From Pseudocoprococcus catus (GTDB lineage: Bacteria; Bacillota; Clostridia; Lachnospirales; Lachnospiraceae), in the NCBI RefSeq assembly GCF_019734885.1, contig NZ_JAAXCM010000039.1, positions 1 through 64,000 of the forward strand: 64,000 bases of DNA, written 5' to 3'. The stretch's first letter is position 1. The number at the start of each line of letters is the position of its first letter. This document shows positions 35,910-43,171 of the stretch, in pieces. The notes beneath the pieces were generated by a model. It made no database searches. It saw only the letters and a list, made by a program, of their open reading frames with translations, and was not told the DNA's origin. The translations under genes and the position numbers were made by a program.

Positions 35910-36985
35910 TGAAAAATCTAATCAAGTTTGAATTACGAAAAATATTGACAAAACGCTTTGCGGTTATTTCTGTTGCTGCCGTATTACTATTGTCCTTGAT
36001 ACTGTCTTTTTCCACGCTTCACAGTATGTACGCATTTGACGGAAACGGTGCAGAGGAAACTGGAAAAGCTGCGGTAGAAATTGATAAGCAAATTGCATTG
36101 AAGTATGAGGGAAAGTTAACTGACAATAAAGTACAGCAGATGATGTCTGAGTTTAAGCCTACTCAAGATTTACATGGAATGAACGCAAAATACATTTATC
36201 AAAATGCTTTGCAGTCTTCTGTATTCTCCCATTTTGCTGATATAGATGGAAATTGGAACGGGTTAAGCGTAGCAGATGTATTTGGCGATAAAGAAATAAA
36301 AGTTGGGTATGTAAACGGTTGGCTTAGTACAAGCCAAAATATGGCGAAGATTTTTATTGTCCTTTCATTAGTAATTATTTTGCTAATTGCTCCTGTTTTC
36401 TCTGGCGAGTATGGTGGAGTGGATAACATTATTTTGACAAGTAAATACGGAAAGACAAAATGTGCCACAGCAAAAGTATTAGCAAGTTTACTTTCAGCCG
36501 TTTTCATAACGACTTTGGTTGTTATTTTCAATTTGCTTATTGCGGTTGCTATTTATGGAACAGAGGGGCTGGACTGCTCTATCCTTTTTGCTCCAATAGA
36601 TTTTTTAGAAGGGTATATTCCGTTTAATATTACTTGCGGAACAGTATTAAAGTATCAAATCCTGTTGGCGTTTATGAGTGCAATCAGTGTAACAGGAATA
36701 GTTTTAATTCTGTCTGCTGTTTGTAAAAGTCAAATGATAGCGTTTGTAATTTCAGCAGCTATTCATGTGATACCGATAATGCTTCCTATCTCTGAAACAA
36801 GTGCATTATATCGAATTATTGTGCTGATGCCCCTTTTCTATTCACAGTATATTTCCATAATGTCTGTTGAACAAATGCACAATGGTATGCTTTATGCAGT
36901 ATGGTCTATTCCTGTTGCGATTGCTTTAGTAGTAATAGGTTCAATCATTTCCCATAAGGCATTTTCAAAACATCAAGTAAGATAA
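35909..36985 (+). CDS. ABC transporter permease (ABC-2 type)
   Basis: The 358-residue membrane protein has an N-terminal helix (17-37) and an extracellular region of about 110 residues. Five further helices follow (about 145-165, 185-215, 250-275, 285-305, 325-350). This is the layout of ABC-2 or lantibiotic-immunity permeases. Its start overlaps the ATPase stop. Together with the regulator and kinase it forms a four-gene cargo cassette of the ICE. Confidence 0.8.
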   Translation: MKNLIKFELRKILTKRFAVISVAAVLLLSLILSFSTLHSMYAFDGNGAEETGKAAVEIDKQIALKYEGKLTDNKVQQMMSEFKPTQDLHGMNAKYIYQNALQSSVFSHFADIDGNWNGLSVADVFGDKEIKVGYVNGWLSTSQNMAKIFIVLSLVIILLIAPVFSGEYGGVDNIILTSKYGKTKCATAKVLASLLSAVFITTLVVIFNLLIAVAIYGTEGLDCSILFAPIDFLEGYIPFNITCGTVLKYQILLAFMSAISVTGIVLILSAVCKSQMIAFVISAAIHVIPIMLPISETSALYRIIVLMPLFYSQYISIMSVEQMHNGMLYAVWSIPVAIALVVIGSIISHKAFSKHQVR

Positions 36986-37073
36986 GCTTTAAAATCAATA
37001 TGAAGCAAGCCCACCAAATAAAAAAAACGGTGCTTTGGTGGGCAGTATAAACACGCCCAGACGAAAATTCAAC

Positions 37074-37113
37074 TTCCCTCCGAACCCGTTTTCGAGTTTG
37101 GAGGAATTTTTTT
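37074..37113 (+). terminator. Rho-independent terminator after the ABC cassette
   Basis: TTCCCTCCGAAC and GTTTGGAGGAA form a stem with G-U pairs, followed by TTTTTTT. A second stem, GCCCACCAAA/TTTGGTGGGC (37009-37043), lies just before it. Confidence 0.65.
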
Positions 37114-37349
37114 ATGCGATGGTCGAATATGACCGCAATGCTGCTCATCAGAAGCAGCTACTATTTACGGAGTGTCACAGTGGAGTGAAGATTATCTTTT
37201 AGAAAAAATCATCACTCACTCGTGGCACTCTTACATTTTACAAGTAGAGATTACATCTCTTAATTATAGATATGCTTACGCTTATTGCCGTAGAGGTCTT
37301 AGTACCTTTGCGGCTTTTTGCTTTTCTGTCGGTTGCCGTTCACCGCCTG

Positions 37350-37380
37350 CCAATCTGGATTTTTCAAAAATTCAGATTGG
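37350..37380 (+). promoter_or_regulatory. Hairpin that partly covers a ribosome binding site
   Basis: CCAATCTG (37350-37357) pairs with CAGATTGG (37373-37380). The last two G residues are the first bases of the GGAGG serving ATG 37391, so folding would hinder translation of the sigma-like gene. The rest of 37114-37349 shows no convincing gene. Confidence 0.45.
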
Positions 37381-37390
37381 AGGAAACGAT

Positions 37391-37819
37391 ATGGCATACA
37401 ACAAAGCCAAAGAAGAAAAGAAATGGCGGCTCTGGAAAGAAGCCGAGGAAAAGCAGTTGCGGAACTTAGGCGTTACTGAGGACGATATAGAACAGCTCCG
37501 TATTCACGATTGGGCGATTTTTAATTCAGACAGACGGTATTATCAGCGAGTGCAGGAAACAGGTACATATCTTGACGAGCTTGCTGAAGATACTACACAG
37601 CCCGAAGTCAAAACGGTTGAGGATTTTCTGGACAGCATCGAAAATCAGCACCTCTATCAAGTTTTGATTAAGGTGGACAGGCTTACATTGCAGATTGCTT
37701 TGATGAAGATACAAGGATATTCAACCCGTGAAATTGCGGTGTATCTGGATATTACTGAAAAAGCTGTTTACAGAAGAATGGATAGGCTCAAAGAAAAATT
37801 AAAAAAGTTTTTTGAGTAG
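37391..37819 (+). CDS. Sigma-70-like regulator (region 4 HTH)
   Basis: ATG 37391 follows GGAGG; the longer upstream frame lacks a ribosome site. The 142-residue protein starts with a basic region (KAKEEKKWRLWKEAEEKQL). It ends with a sigma region 4-like helix-turn-helix: LQIALMKIQGYSTREIAVYLDITEKAVYRRMDRLKEKL, residues about 98-137. Similar small sigma-like proteins regulate conjugation or excision in CTn elements. It is likely monocistronic. Confidence is good for a DNA-binding regulator, less for true sigma activity. Confidence 0.8.
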   Translation: MAYNKAKEEKKWRLWKEAEEKQLRNLGVTEDDIEQLRIHDWAIFNSDRRYYQRVQETGTYLDELAEDTTQPEVKTVEDFLDSIENQHLYQVLIKVDRLTLQIALMKIQGYSTREIAVYLDITEKAVYRRMDRLKEKLKKFFE

Positions 37820-38404
37820 AGGGGAAAATTGAATATTCCCACGGGCTACAGGGTGAGAGGACAAAAAACTCTTGCCCTGTTTTCCTTTGTGTGGCGAAAA
37901 CGGGATTGCTCCTTGACAAATGAATACCCATTCGCCAAATACTTTCTCTTTGTGATTGTGATGAGCATAAGCGTGTGCAGCGGTACGCCACGACCTGCCA
38001 AGCGGCAGCGAGCGATTGAAAGGTGGTGAGCCTATCTTTACCGACTCAAAATATCGGGCAGCTCCCGATTTCGCCATAACCCACAAAGAGGATAATGATA
38101 CTCCCGTCCAGTCACAGCCCGAGCGTGAAAAAACCGTCGCAGGCAATGAGGGCGGCTCTGTCAGAACGACAGTTGGGGTGGAACTCCCGTGGTGTCAGTT
38201 CGCTGCTGACCATTTGGCGACTTCCCATAGCATTTCGGGGTGTCGAGGACAAATTGAAATGCTCCTATCATATCAGCCAAACGAAAGGCGGTCATAAGAA
38301 CAGAGATTTTGTTTATATTCTCCCGACCTTAAATACTTCCTTACGTTTGGCTGCCTACATAGGCAGAACATACCTGCCTAAATAAAATTGGGAGGTCAAA
38401 CATA
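37820..38404 (+). other. 585-bp region without a convincing gene
   Basis: Open frames exist on both strands (for example 38016-38297, 38095-38385 and the complement of 37799-38146), but none has a good ribosome site or recognisable product and they overlap one another. The region has several small inverted repeats, including ATCGGG/CCCGAT near 38067, so a structured RNA or a decayed gene is possible. Confidence 0.4.
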
Positions 38405-38776
38405 ATGGAAAGAAAATTCAAGCGTGGAGATATTTACTACGCAAACTTAAATCCCGTTATCGGCTCGGAGCAAGGCGGAACAAGACCTGTACTTATCATT
38501 TCAAACGATGTCGGTAATAAGCACAGTCCTACGGTCATTGTCGCACCCATCACAAGCCGAATACACACCAAAGCAAAATTGCCGACGCACACTTTAATCA
38601 ATGATTTTGAAGGTTTGGATAAGAACTCAATCATTTTGCTTGAACAGGTAAGAACGATTGATAAGCAGCGACTAAGGCAGTATTTGGGAATGATACCAGA
38701 CGATATAGTGGCAAGGGTTGATAAGGCTCTTGCCATTAGTGTTGCATTGGAGAAAATGAAGGCAACAGATGTGTAA
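38405..38776 (+). CDS. MazF/PemK-family toxin without visible antitoxin
   Basis: The 123-residue protein has the MazF fold signatures [30 protein letters not shown] (split across the N-terminus), then [10 protein letters not shown] and the closing [10 protein letters not shown]. MazF proteins are mRNA interferases that cut at short sequences. ATG 38405 follows GGGAGG. No MazE-like gene precedes it: the upstream 585 bases are non-coding and the next gene downstream is a 50-residue acidic protein. That small protein, or a host-encoded partner, could be the antitoxin. Confidence 0.85.
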   Translation: MERKFKRGDIYYANLNPVIGSEQGGTRPVLIISNDVGNKHSPTVIVAPITSRIHTKAKLPTHTLINDFEGLDKNSIILLEQVRTIDKQRLRQYLGMIPDDIVARVDKALAISVALEKMKATDV

Positions 38777-38814
38777 AAGGGACGAGAACGATAAATTTGC
38801 ACATTGGTAAAAAT

Positions 38815-38854
38815 GCGGCTGTATTTCTATAATTTAGAGTACAGCCGCTTGTTT
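38815..38854 (+). terminator. Terminator after the MazF-like gene
   Basis: GCGGCTGTA (38815-38823) pairs perfectly with TACAGCCGC (38840-38848), followed by TTGTTTT. Confidence 0.7.
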
Positions 38855-38873
38855 TATAGCGGAGGTACTCATT

Positions 38874-39026
38874 ATGGGAAATGAAAACTATATCCAAAAT
38901 CCAGAATTGCAAAATGAACAGATGAAAGATGAAAACGAAGTATTTAATTCATTTATCAATGTTATGGTGCAGATAGTTGAAAAATACGGAAAGACAGTTT
39001 TGCAAGAATTGGATTGTGCTGCGTAA
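38874..39026 (+). CDS. 50-residue acidic protein before the integrase
   Basis: ATG 38874 lies eight bases after GGAGG. The product is acidic and helical (NPELQNEQMKDENEVFNSF, then VQIVEKYGKTVLQELDCAA). The stop codon lies within the palindrome GCTGCGTAA-G-TTACGCAGC (39018-39036). Its position between toxin and recombinase suits a small antitoxin or directionality factor, but no domain is recognised. Confidence 0.55.
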   Translation: MGNENYIQNPELQNEQMKDENEVFNSFINVMVQIVEKYGKTVLQELDCAA

Positions 39027-39078
39027 GTTACGCAGCCTTACATATCACATTTCCCTATAAAATTATGGAGGTGGTACG

Positions 39079-40755
39079 ATGAACAGAGAAGGAAAGAAAT
39101 GTGTCCTGTATCCGAGAGTAAGTACCGAAATGCAGGTAGACGGATATAGCCTTGAAGGACAAAAAAACGGATTAAAACGATTTGCTGACCGAGAAGAAAT
39201 GGAAATTGTCGGTATCTATGAGGATGCAGGTAAATCAGGAAAATCTATTGAAGGACGACCTGCATTTAAGAAAATGCTTTCCGATATAAAAAACGGATTG
39301 GAGATAGACTATATTCTGGTTTATAAACTTTCCCGTTTCGGAAGAAATGCAGCGGATATTCTAAATTCATTAGAGTTTGTACAATCTTATGGAATAAATC
39401 TTATTTGTATTGAAGAAGGAATTGACTCGTCACAGACAAGTGGAAAACTTTTAATCTCTGTTTTGTCTGCGGTTGCAGAAATAGAAAGAGAAAATATCAT
39501 TGAACAGACAATGAATGGACGGAGAGAAAAAGCACGACAAGGTGGGTGGAATGGTGGATTTGCACCATACGGATATTATCTGAAAGACAATCAGCTCTTG
39601 ATAGAAGAAACGGAAGCTGAAGCAATCAGAATTATATTTGATAAATTTGCTAATTCTGATATAGGACTTGGCGGAGTAGCAAAATATCTTAATCTTCAAG
39701 GTATAAAGAAGATACCTCGTCAGAACGGCACATTGGAAACTTGGAGCAGTCATTTTATACGGTTGATATTAGACAATCCTGTTTATTGTGGAAAGATTGC
39801 TTATGGCAGAAGAACACGAGAAAAGGTAAAAGGTACAAAAAATGAATATAAGCAGGTTCATGCAGAGGATTACATTCTGGAAGATGGACAACATGAAGGA
39901 ATTATCAGCGAGGAATTGTGGCAAAAGGTTCACGCAAAGCGTATGGCAACAGGAATTAAACAGCCATCCAAAATCGGTAAGGATAGGTCACACCTTTTGA
40001 CGGGGATATTAAAGTGTCCCCTTTGTGGAAGTTCAATGTATACGAACAAACACGCTTGGACAAATAAAGATGGCACATACAAAGAGGTTTACTATTATAT
40101 TTGCGGCAGAAATAAGCAGGAACGAGGACATCATTGTGACTATAAGGCATCTCTGAGAAAAACAGATATTGAGCCACTTGTAATTGAAGCTGTTAAGGAA
40201 TTGGTAAGCGATAAGTATTTTGCAAAAGAGATTGAAAAGCGTATTGGCGTACAGACCGATACAACAGCTATTGATAAGGAACTTGCCAATTACGAGAGTA
40301 AACTGAAAGAAGTTGATTTGAACAAAGCACGTCTGGAGAGAGAAATTGATAATCTGCCTGTTGATACCCGCTTCAGAGAAAGAAAAATTCACGATATGAC
40401 TTTAAGACTTGATGCCTTGTATGATACGATTGTAGAGTTGGAAGAACGGATTGAAGATGCAAAGCTGAGAAAAAGTTCTATCGAAATGGAAACAATCACT
40501 CTGGACAATATTTACAAGCTTATGCTGAATTTCGGAAAGCTCTATGATATAATAAGTGACGAGGAAAAGAAAAGCCTTATTACTTATCTCATAAAAGAAA
40601 TTCAGATATATCCAAACGGGGAGTCAGAGCAGCCTTTGAAGTCGATAGAGTTTAATTTCCCAATATATCGGGATGGTCAAGAGGTAAGGCGGCTTTTGTG
40701 GGAAAAAGGTAATACCGTTGAGACAGTAGTATTGATGTCAAGGAAAGATAAATAA
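39079..40755 (+). CDS. Large serine recombinase (ICE integrase)
   Basis: This 558-residue site-specific recombinase has catalytic Ser15 in YPRVSTEMQ. The resolvase domain occupies 1-150, including the conserved KLSRFGRN and AEIERENI. The recombinase domain (about 165-290) follows, then a zinc ribbon (CPLCGSSM, then CGRN...GHHC, about 315-355) and a coiled coil (about 390-470). The final residues read NTVETVVLMSRKDK, that is, the att site encodes the C-terminus. This makes the last codons depend on which site the element occupies. It should catalyse integration and, with a partner, excision. The ATG follows GGAGGTGGTACG. Confidence 0.93.
   Translation: MNREGKKCVLYPRVSTEMQVDGYSLEGQKNGLKRFADREEMEIVGIYEDAGKSGKSIEGRPAFKKMLSDIKNGLEIDYILVYKLSRFGRNAADILNSLEFVQSYGINLICIEEGIDSSQTSGKLLISVLSAVAEIERENIIEQTMNGRREKARQGGWNGGFAPYGYYLKDNQLLIEETEAEAIRIIFDKFANSDIGLGGVAKYLNLQGIKKIPRQNGTLETWSSHFIRLILDNPVYCGKIAYGRRTREKVKGTKNEYKQVHAEDYILEDGQHEGIISEELWQKVHAKRMATGIKQPSKIGKDRSHLLTGILKCPLCGSSMYTNKHAWTNKDGTYKEVYYYICGRNKQERGHHCDYKASLRKTDIEPLVIEAVKELVSDKYFAKEIEKRIGVQTDTTAIDKELANYESKLKEVDLNKARLEREIDNLPVDTRFRERKIHDMTLRLDALYDTIVELEERIEDAKLRKSSIEMETITLDNIYKLMLNFGKLYDIISDEEKKSLITYLIKEIQIYPNGESEQPLKSIEFNFPIYRDGQEVRRLLWEKGNTVETVVLMSRKDK
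40720..40734. other. attR-like site within the recombinase 3' end
   Basis: GAGACAGTAGTATTG, 13 of 15 identical to the left copy at 81-95, and in the same protein phase (VETVVL) in both places. Confidence 0.5.
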
Positions 40756-40756
40756 G

Positions 40757-41029
40757 TGCCAGAAAGCGGCGTATTTCCGGGCTTTTTCGGAAGTTGGGAT
40801 GTAAAGCCCCGACATCTGAAAAGACCCGGTTTTCTTATATGGAAACATATCCACGGCAAAATGTGTGTCAGGTTGTAACCTCGGATTAGATGTCGCGATT
40901 TGAGACAGTGGATTAGATGTCACGGATTTTGGAATGAATTTTGGAAAACAGAAAGGGCTGACAACCAATCCGGCAACTCGACCATTTTGGGTGGTTGCAG
41001 GCAGTGGAATAGATGTGAGGAGATAGGGC
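40757..41029. repeat. Non-coding flank with GGATTAGATGTC repeats, possible IS relic
   Basis: GGATTAGATGTC occurs at 40883-40894 and 40911-40922, and a variant GGAATAGATGTG near 41008. Between them is GATTTGAGACAGTGG. No gene is visible. Repeats of this kind are seen at IS21-family ends, so this may be a relic at the ICE right flank; alternatives are a regulator-binding array. Confidence 0.3.
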
Positions 41030-41461
41030 ATGAAAACAAAGAAAATTGTTATAAAAAGCACATCTGGATTTTGCCCCGTAGATTATGCTTATAACGATAA
41101 ATTGACTATAACAGCCAATTCTATCGCGTATGAATATAAGCCTTATCTTGAGAGTGACAATTCGCTCAATGTGCGCAGGAAGTGGTCCTATAAAACGACG
41201 AACAGTATTTTCAGCTCGGCGTTTGAGAAGATCGCTGTGGCTGTTAATGAGATATTAAGTCGCGATCAAAAGGCTATGTATTGCGACAGTGGCAATATAG
41301 ATTTTATCGTTACATATGATGATGGAAATAAGGTAGCGCGTGAATTGGGAGTACCGGCTGATGAATTTGCTGATTGCTTCAAAATCATCCAGGAAATTAT
41401 TCCGGTGACTGAGGATGTCCCCGAGGCAATCAGAATTAGTGAAGATTATGATGATGAGTAA
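41030..41461 (+). CDS. Hypothetical protein (143 aa)
   Basis: ATG 41030 follows GAGGAGA. The acidic alpha/beta protein has no recognised domain; a helix-rich second half ends in DYDDE. It lies 46 bases before the EcsC-like gene and both run in the same direction, so they probably form a two-gene operon. No signal peptide or membrane segment is seen. Confidence 0.6.
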   Translation: MKTKKIVIKSTSGFCPVDYAYNDKLTITANSIAYEYKPYLESDNSLNVRRKWSYKTTNSIFSSAFEKIAVAVNEILSRDQKAMYCDSGNIDFIVTYDDGNKVARELGVPADEFADCFKIIQEIIPVTEDVPEAIRISEDYDDE

Positions 41462-41507
41462 GGCCTCGCGAAAAATACAAATGCTATAAAGAAAGGAGGC
41501 GTGTTAA

Positions 41508-42326
41508 ATGGCTGATATTGTTAAAACTGTAAAGAATGAAATGACATTCGAGAAGATTCTTGCAGCGGCAATGCATACACCTGGTGTGAAAATAAATCGA
41601 GAAAAGTTTCTTCGGAAGGAACTGATAAGATATTGCTCAGAAGATATTATTGCTGAGGCAATAAAGAATAATCCAGCAAAGGCTGGGATTTCAAAAGAGT
41701 TAGTTAATAAAATCTCGAAGCAGGTGATTAACTATGAAGCAACAAAAGTTACTACACTTTCTGTTGCAGCAAGTATACCAGGCGGAGCGGCGGCATTCGG
41801 AGCTGCAGCAGCAGATATTACATCATACTTTGCTTTCATTCTCAGGACAGTGCAGGAATTAGCGTATTTGTATGGATTTGAGCAGTTCAATCTTAATGAG
41901 GATGATGTGGATTCTGAAACAATGAACTATTTACTTATTTTTATGGGTGTGATGTTTGGCGTACAAGGTGCCACGGGTGTTCTCAAGAAATTAGCTGATG
42001 TACTGGCAAAAAACATTGCTAAGAAGTTGGCTCAAAAATCTTTAACTAAGGGTGTGGTTTATCCGATTGTAAAGAAGGTTGCACTAAGTGTTGGCATCCG
42101 TATGACGAAGCAAATCTTTGCTGATGGCGTGGCATCAGCTGTTCCAATATTAGGAGGTGCACTTTCCGGCGGATTGACGTTTGCAATGTTTAAACCTGGC
42201 TGTATGAAATTGAGAAAAAATCTTATGTCATATAATCTTTGTGATCCGGAGTACTATAAAGACAGCATTGATGCAGACTATACAGCAGAAACTGAGGTCG
42301 ATGAAGAACATATTGAATATCAATAA
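41508..42326 (+). CDS. EcsC-like family protein
   Basis: ATG 41508 follows AAAGGAGG. The 272-residue protein has a central region (about 85-125) reading ASIPGGAAAFGAAAADITSY, then RTVQELAYLYG. This resembles the alpha-helical core of EcsC-family proteins (Gly/Pro turn, Asp, then LR..A.LYG). A later hydrophobic stretch (about 145-240) is Gly/Ala-rich and might associate with membranes. EcsC has no defined biochemical role. The assignment is moderate. Confidence 0.5.
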   Translation: MADIVKTVKNEMTFEKILAAAMHTPGVKINREKFLRKELIRYCSEDIIAEAIKNNPAKAGISKELVNKISKQVINYEATKVTTLSVAASIPGGAAAFGAAAADITSYFAFILRTVQELAYLYGFEQFNLNEDDVDSETMNYLLIFMGVMFGVQGATGVLKKLADVLAKNIAKKLAQKSLTKGVVYPIVKKVALSVGIRMTKQIFADGVASAVPILGGALSGGLTFAMFKPGCMKLRKNLMSYNLCDPEYYKDSIDADYTAETEVDEEHIEYQ

Positions 42327-42356
42327 AGTTAAACAAGGAGAAAAATAACAAAAATG

Positions 42357-42389
42357 CCCTCCCGGCCATCATGGTCGAGAGGGTTTCGT
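42357..42389 (-). terminator. Terminator of the relic recombinase gene
   Basis: CCCTCCCGGCCAT pairs with ATGGTCGAGAGGG; on the minus strand it is followed by CATTTTTGTTATTTTT. Confidence 0.6.
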
Positions 42390-42401
42390 GCGTCTATGGG
42401 A

Positions 42402-42770
42402 TTATCCTTCAATATCAATTTTCAGTCCGGACTTAAGCTCTACAGTGAAGTGGTCCTCCCAGGCGGTGATCCGCTCAAGCCAACGTTTCACCAGGGCCTC
42501 GTCGAAGGCTTCCAGGTGTGCCGGATGTTGCTTTATGAAATCCTGCAGTTCATTGATGCGGGCAATCTGTGCGTCCCTGGCAGCAGTGTCAACCGTGCAT
42601 TTTTCTCGCTGTTCTCGGAGTTTGAAGATCTCGTCGGCAACCTCATCATAGGCCTCTTTGTTATTGGCCTTTTTAAGAAGTTCTTTCTGAAGCTCCTGAA
42701 GTTTTTCGTCGATCCCATCAGAGGTATTTTACTGAGCGCTTCGGATCACCTTTGCAATAATGTCGGAAAG
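42402..42770 (-). pseudogene. C-terminal fragment of a second serine recombinase
   Basis: On the minus strand, codons read DEKLQELQKELLKKANNKEAY, then a long coiled coil and FTVELKSGLKIDIEG before the stop at 42402. That is the usual tail of TndX-type transposon recombinases. A TAA interrupts the frame about 15 codons into the fragment (AQ-stop-NTSDG), and the remaining N-terminal part is missing. The 5' side of the fragment abuts a group II intron end. This is a dead remnant of another mobile element. Confidence 0.75.
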
Positions 42771-42839
42771 CCGTGTGAGGGAGAACCTCATGCACGGTTT
42801 GATGAGGGGCGGATGAAAATTTCATCCGCCTACTCTACC
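42764..42839 (+). mobile_element. 3' end of a group II intron (domains V and VI)
   Basis: AAAGCCGTGTGAGG, a GAGA loop and CCTCATGCACGGTTT form the domain V hairpin. GGCGGATGAAAATTTCATCCGCC follows as domain VI with its bulged A, ending CTACTCTACC. The 5' part of the intron and its reverse transcriptase are absent, so this is a truncated copy. Confidence 0.75.
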
Positions 42840-42910
42840 ATTTAAACAATTTAAAGAATGAGAATAAGTTGGATTTGCTATTTATATGAACTTATTGTGT
42901 GAAATGCACA

Positions 42911-42940
42911 TTGACACGCTTTTGTGGGGGAGGGTATAAT
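42911..42940 (+). promoter_or_regulatory. Sigma-A promoter of the riboswitch-kinase operon
   Basis: TTGACA (42911-42916), an 18-base spacer and TATAAT (42935-42940) lie 30 bases before the riboswitch. Confidence 0.75.
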
Positions 42941-42969
42941 AAAACGAATTGTGCTTCCAAAAGAAAATA

Positions 42970-43045
42970 CATATTTTAGCAAAACAGATGAAAGTCTGTG
43001 ACGCAAAGCTATAGGGCCTGTAAAATGGCAGCCAGTTGCATATGA
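42970..43045 (+). ncRNA. Cyclic di-GMP-I (GEMM-I) riboswitch
   Basis: Conserved GEMM-I elements are visible in order. A short P1 is formed by CATAT/ATATG, then GCAAAAC. A GAAA-capped hairpin ACAGAT-GAAA-GTCTGT comes next, then GACGCAAAGC (42999-43009) and GGGCCTGTAAAATGGCAGCC with the tetraloop-receptor-like loop. The closing AGTTGCAT follows. This class binds c-di-GMP and switches downstream expression. A terminator stem follows directly and the next gene is a hybrid kinase. Confidence 0.85.
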
Positions 43046-43048
43046 AAT

Positions 43049-43093
43049 AGCAAAGGGATACTATGGTTAATTAGTAGTTTCTTTGCTTTTTAT
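43049..43093 (+). terminator. Riboswitch expression platform (intrinsic terminator)
   Basis: AGCAAAG (43049-43055) and TACTA pair with TAGTA and CTTTGCT (43081-43087), followed by TTTTATT. It begins four bases after the riboswitch P1, so ligand binding could change its formation. Whether it is an ON or OFF switch is not resolved. Confidence 0.65.
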
Positions 43094-43171
43094 TATGGTT
43101 TAGCTTATCTGAATAGAGTAACAGAGAAAAGAAATAGAAAGATTAAGTAAAAAAGATAATGGAGATTAAAG

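Larger units (their letters stand above)
81..40734. mobile_element. Tn1549/CTn-like integrative and conjugative element, about 40.7 kb
   Basis: The stretch holds a complete conjugation set: a MobC-like accessory protein and relaxase, PcfB, VirD4-type coupling protein, Maff2, VirB6/TrbL-like, PrgI, VirB4, sortase B and an NlpC/P60 hydrolase. It also has parA/parB, a huge methylase-helicase and a large serine recombinase at one end. A 15-base sequence beginning GAGAC recurs at both ends with 13 of 15 matches. Boundaries are inferred from these two att-like copies; the true ends could differ by some tens of bases. Gene order and families resemble Tn1549/CTn-type elements of Firmicutes, but no vancomycin-resistance genes are present. 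The cargo is a two-component/ABC exporter module, a MazF-like toxin and an AT-rich gene of unknown function. Confidence 0.85.

Noticed and set aside
33108-36985. Vancomycin-resistance operon, suggested by the VanR-like regulator
   Set aside because: No vanS/vanH/vanA-type ligase genes follow; the regulator is paired with an ABC exporter.
37114-37189. Short 24-codon frame after the ABC terminator
   Set aside because: There is no ribosome site, and it begins in a terminator T-run.
38016-38385. Overlapping plus-strand frames after the sigma-like gene
   Set aside because: No recognisable product or convincing start, and two frames compete over the same bases.
42354-42845. Plus-strand 163-codon open frame
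   Set aside because: The minus strand encodes a clear serine-recombinase tail and the right part is group II intron RNA; the plus frame has no ribosome site.
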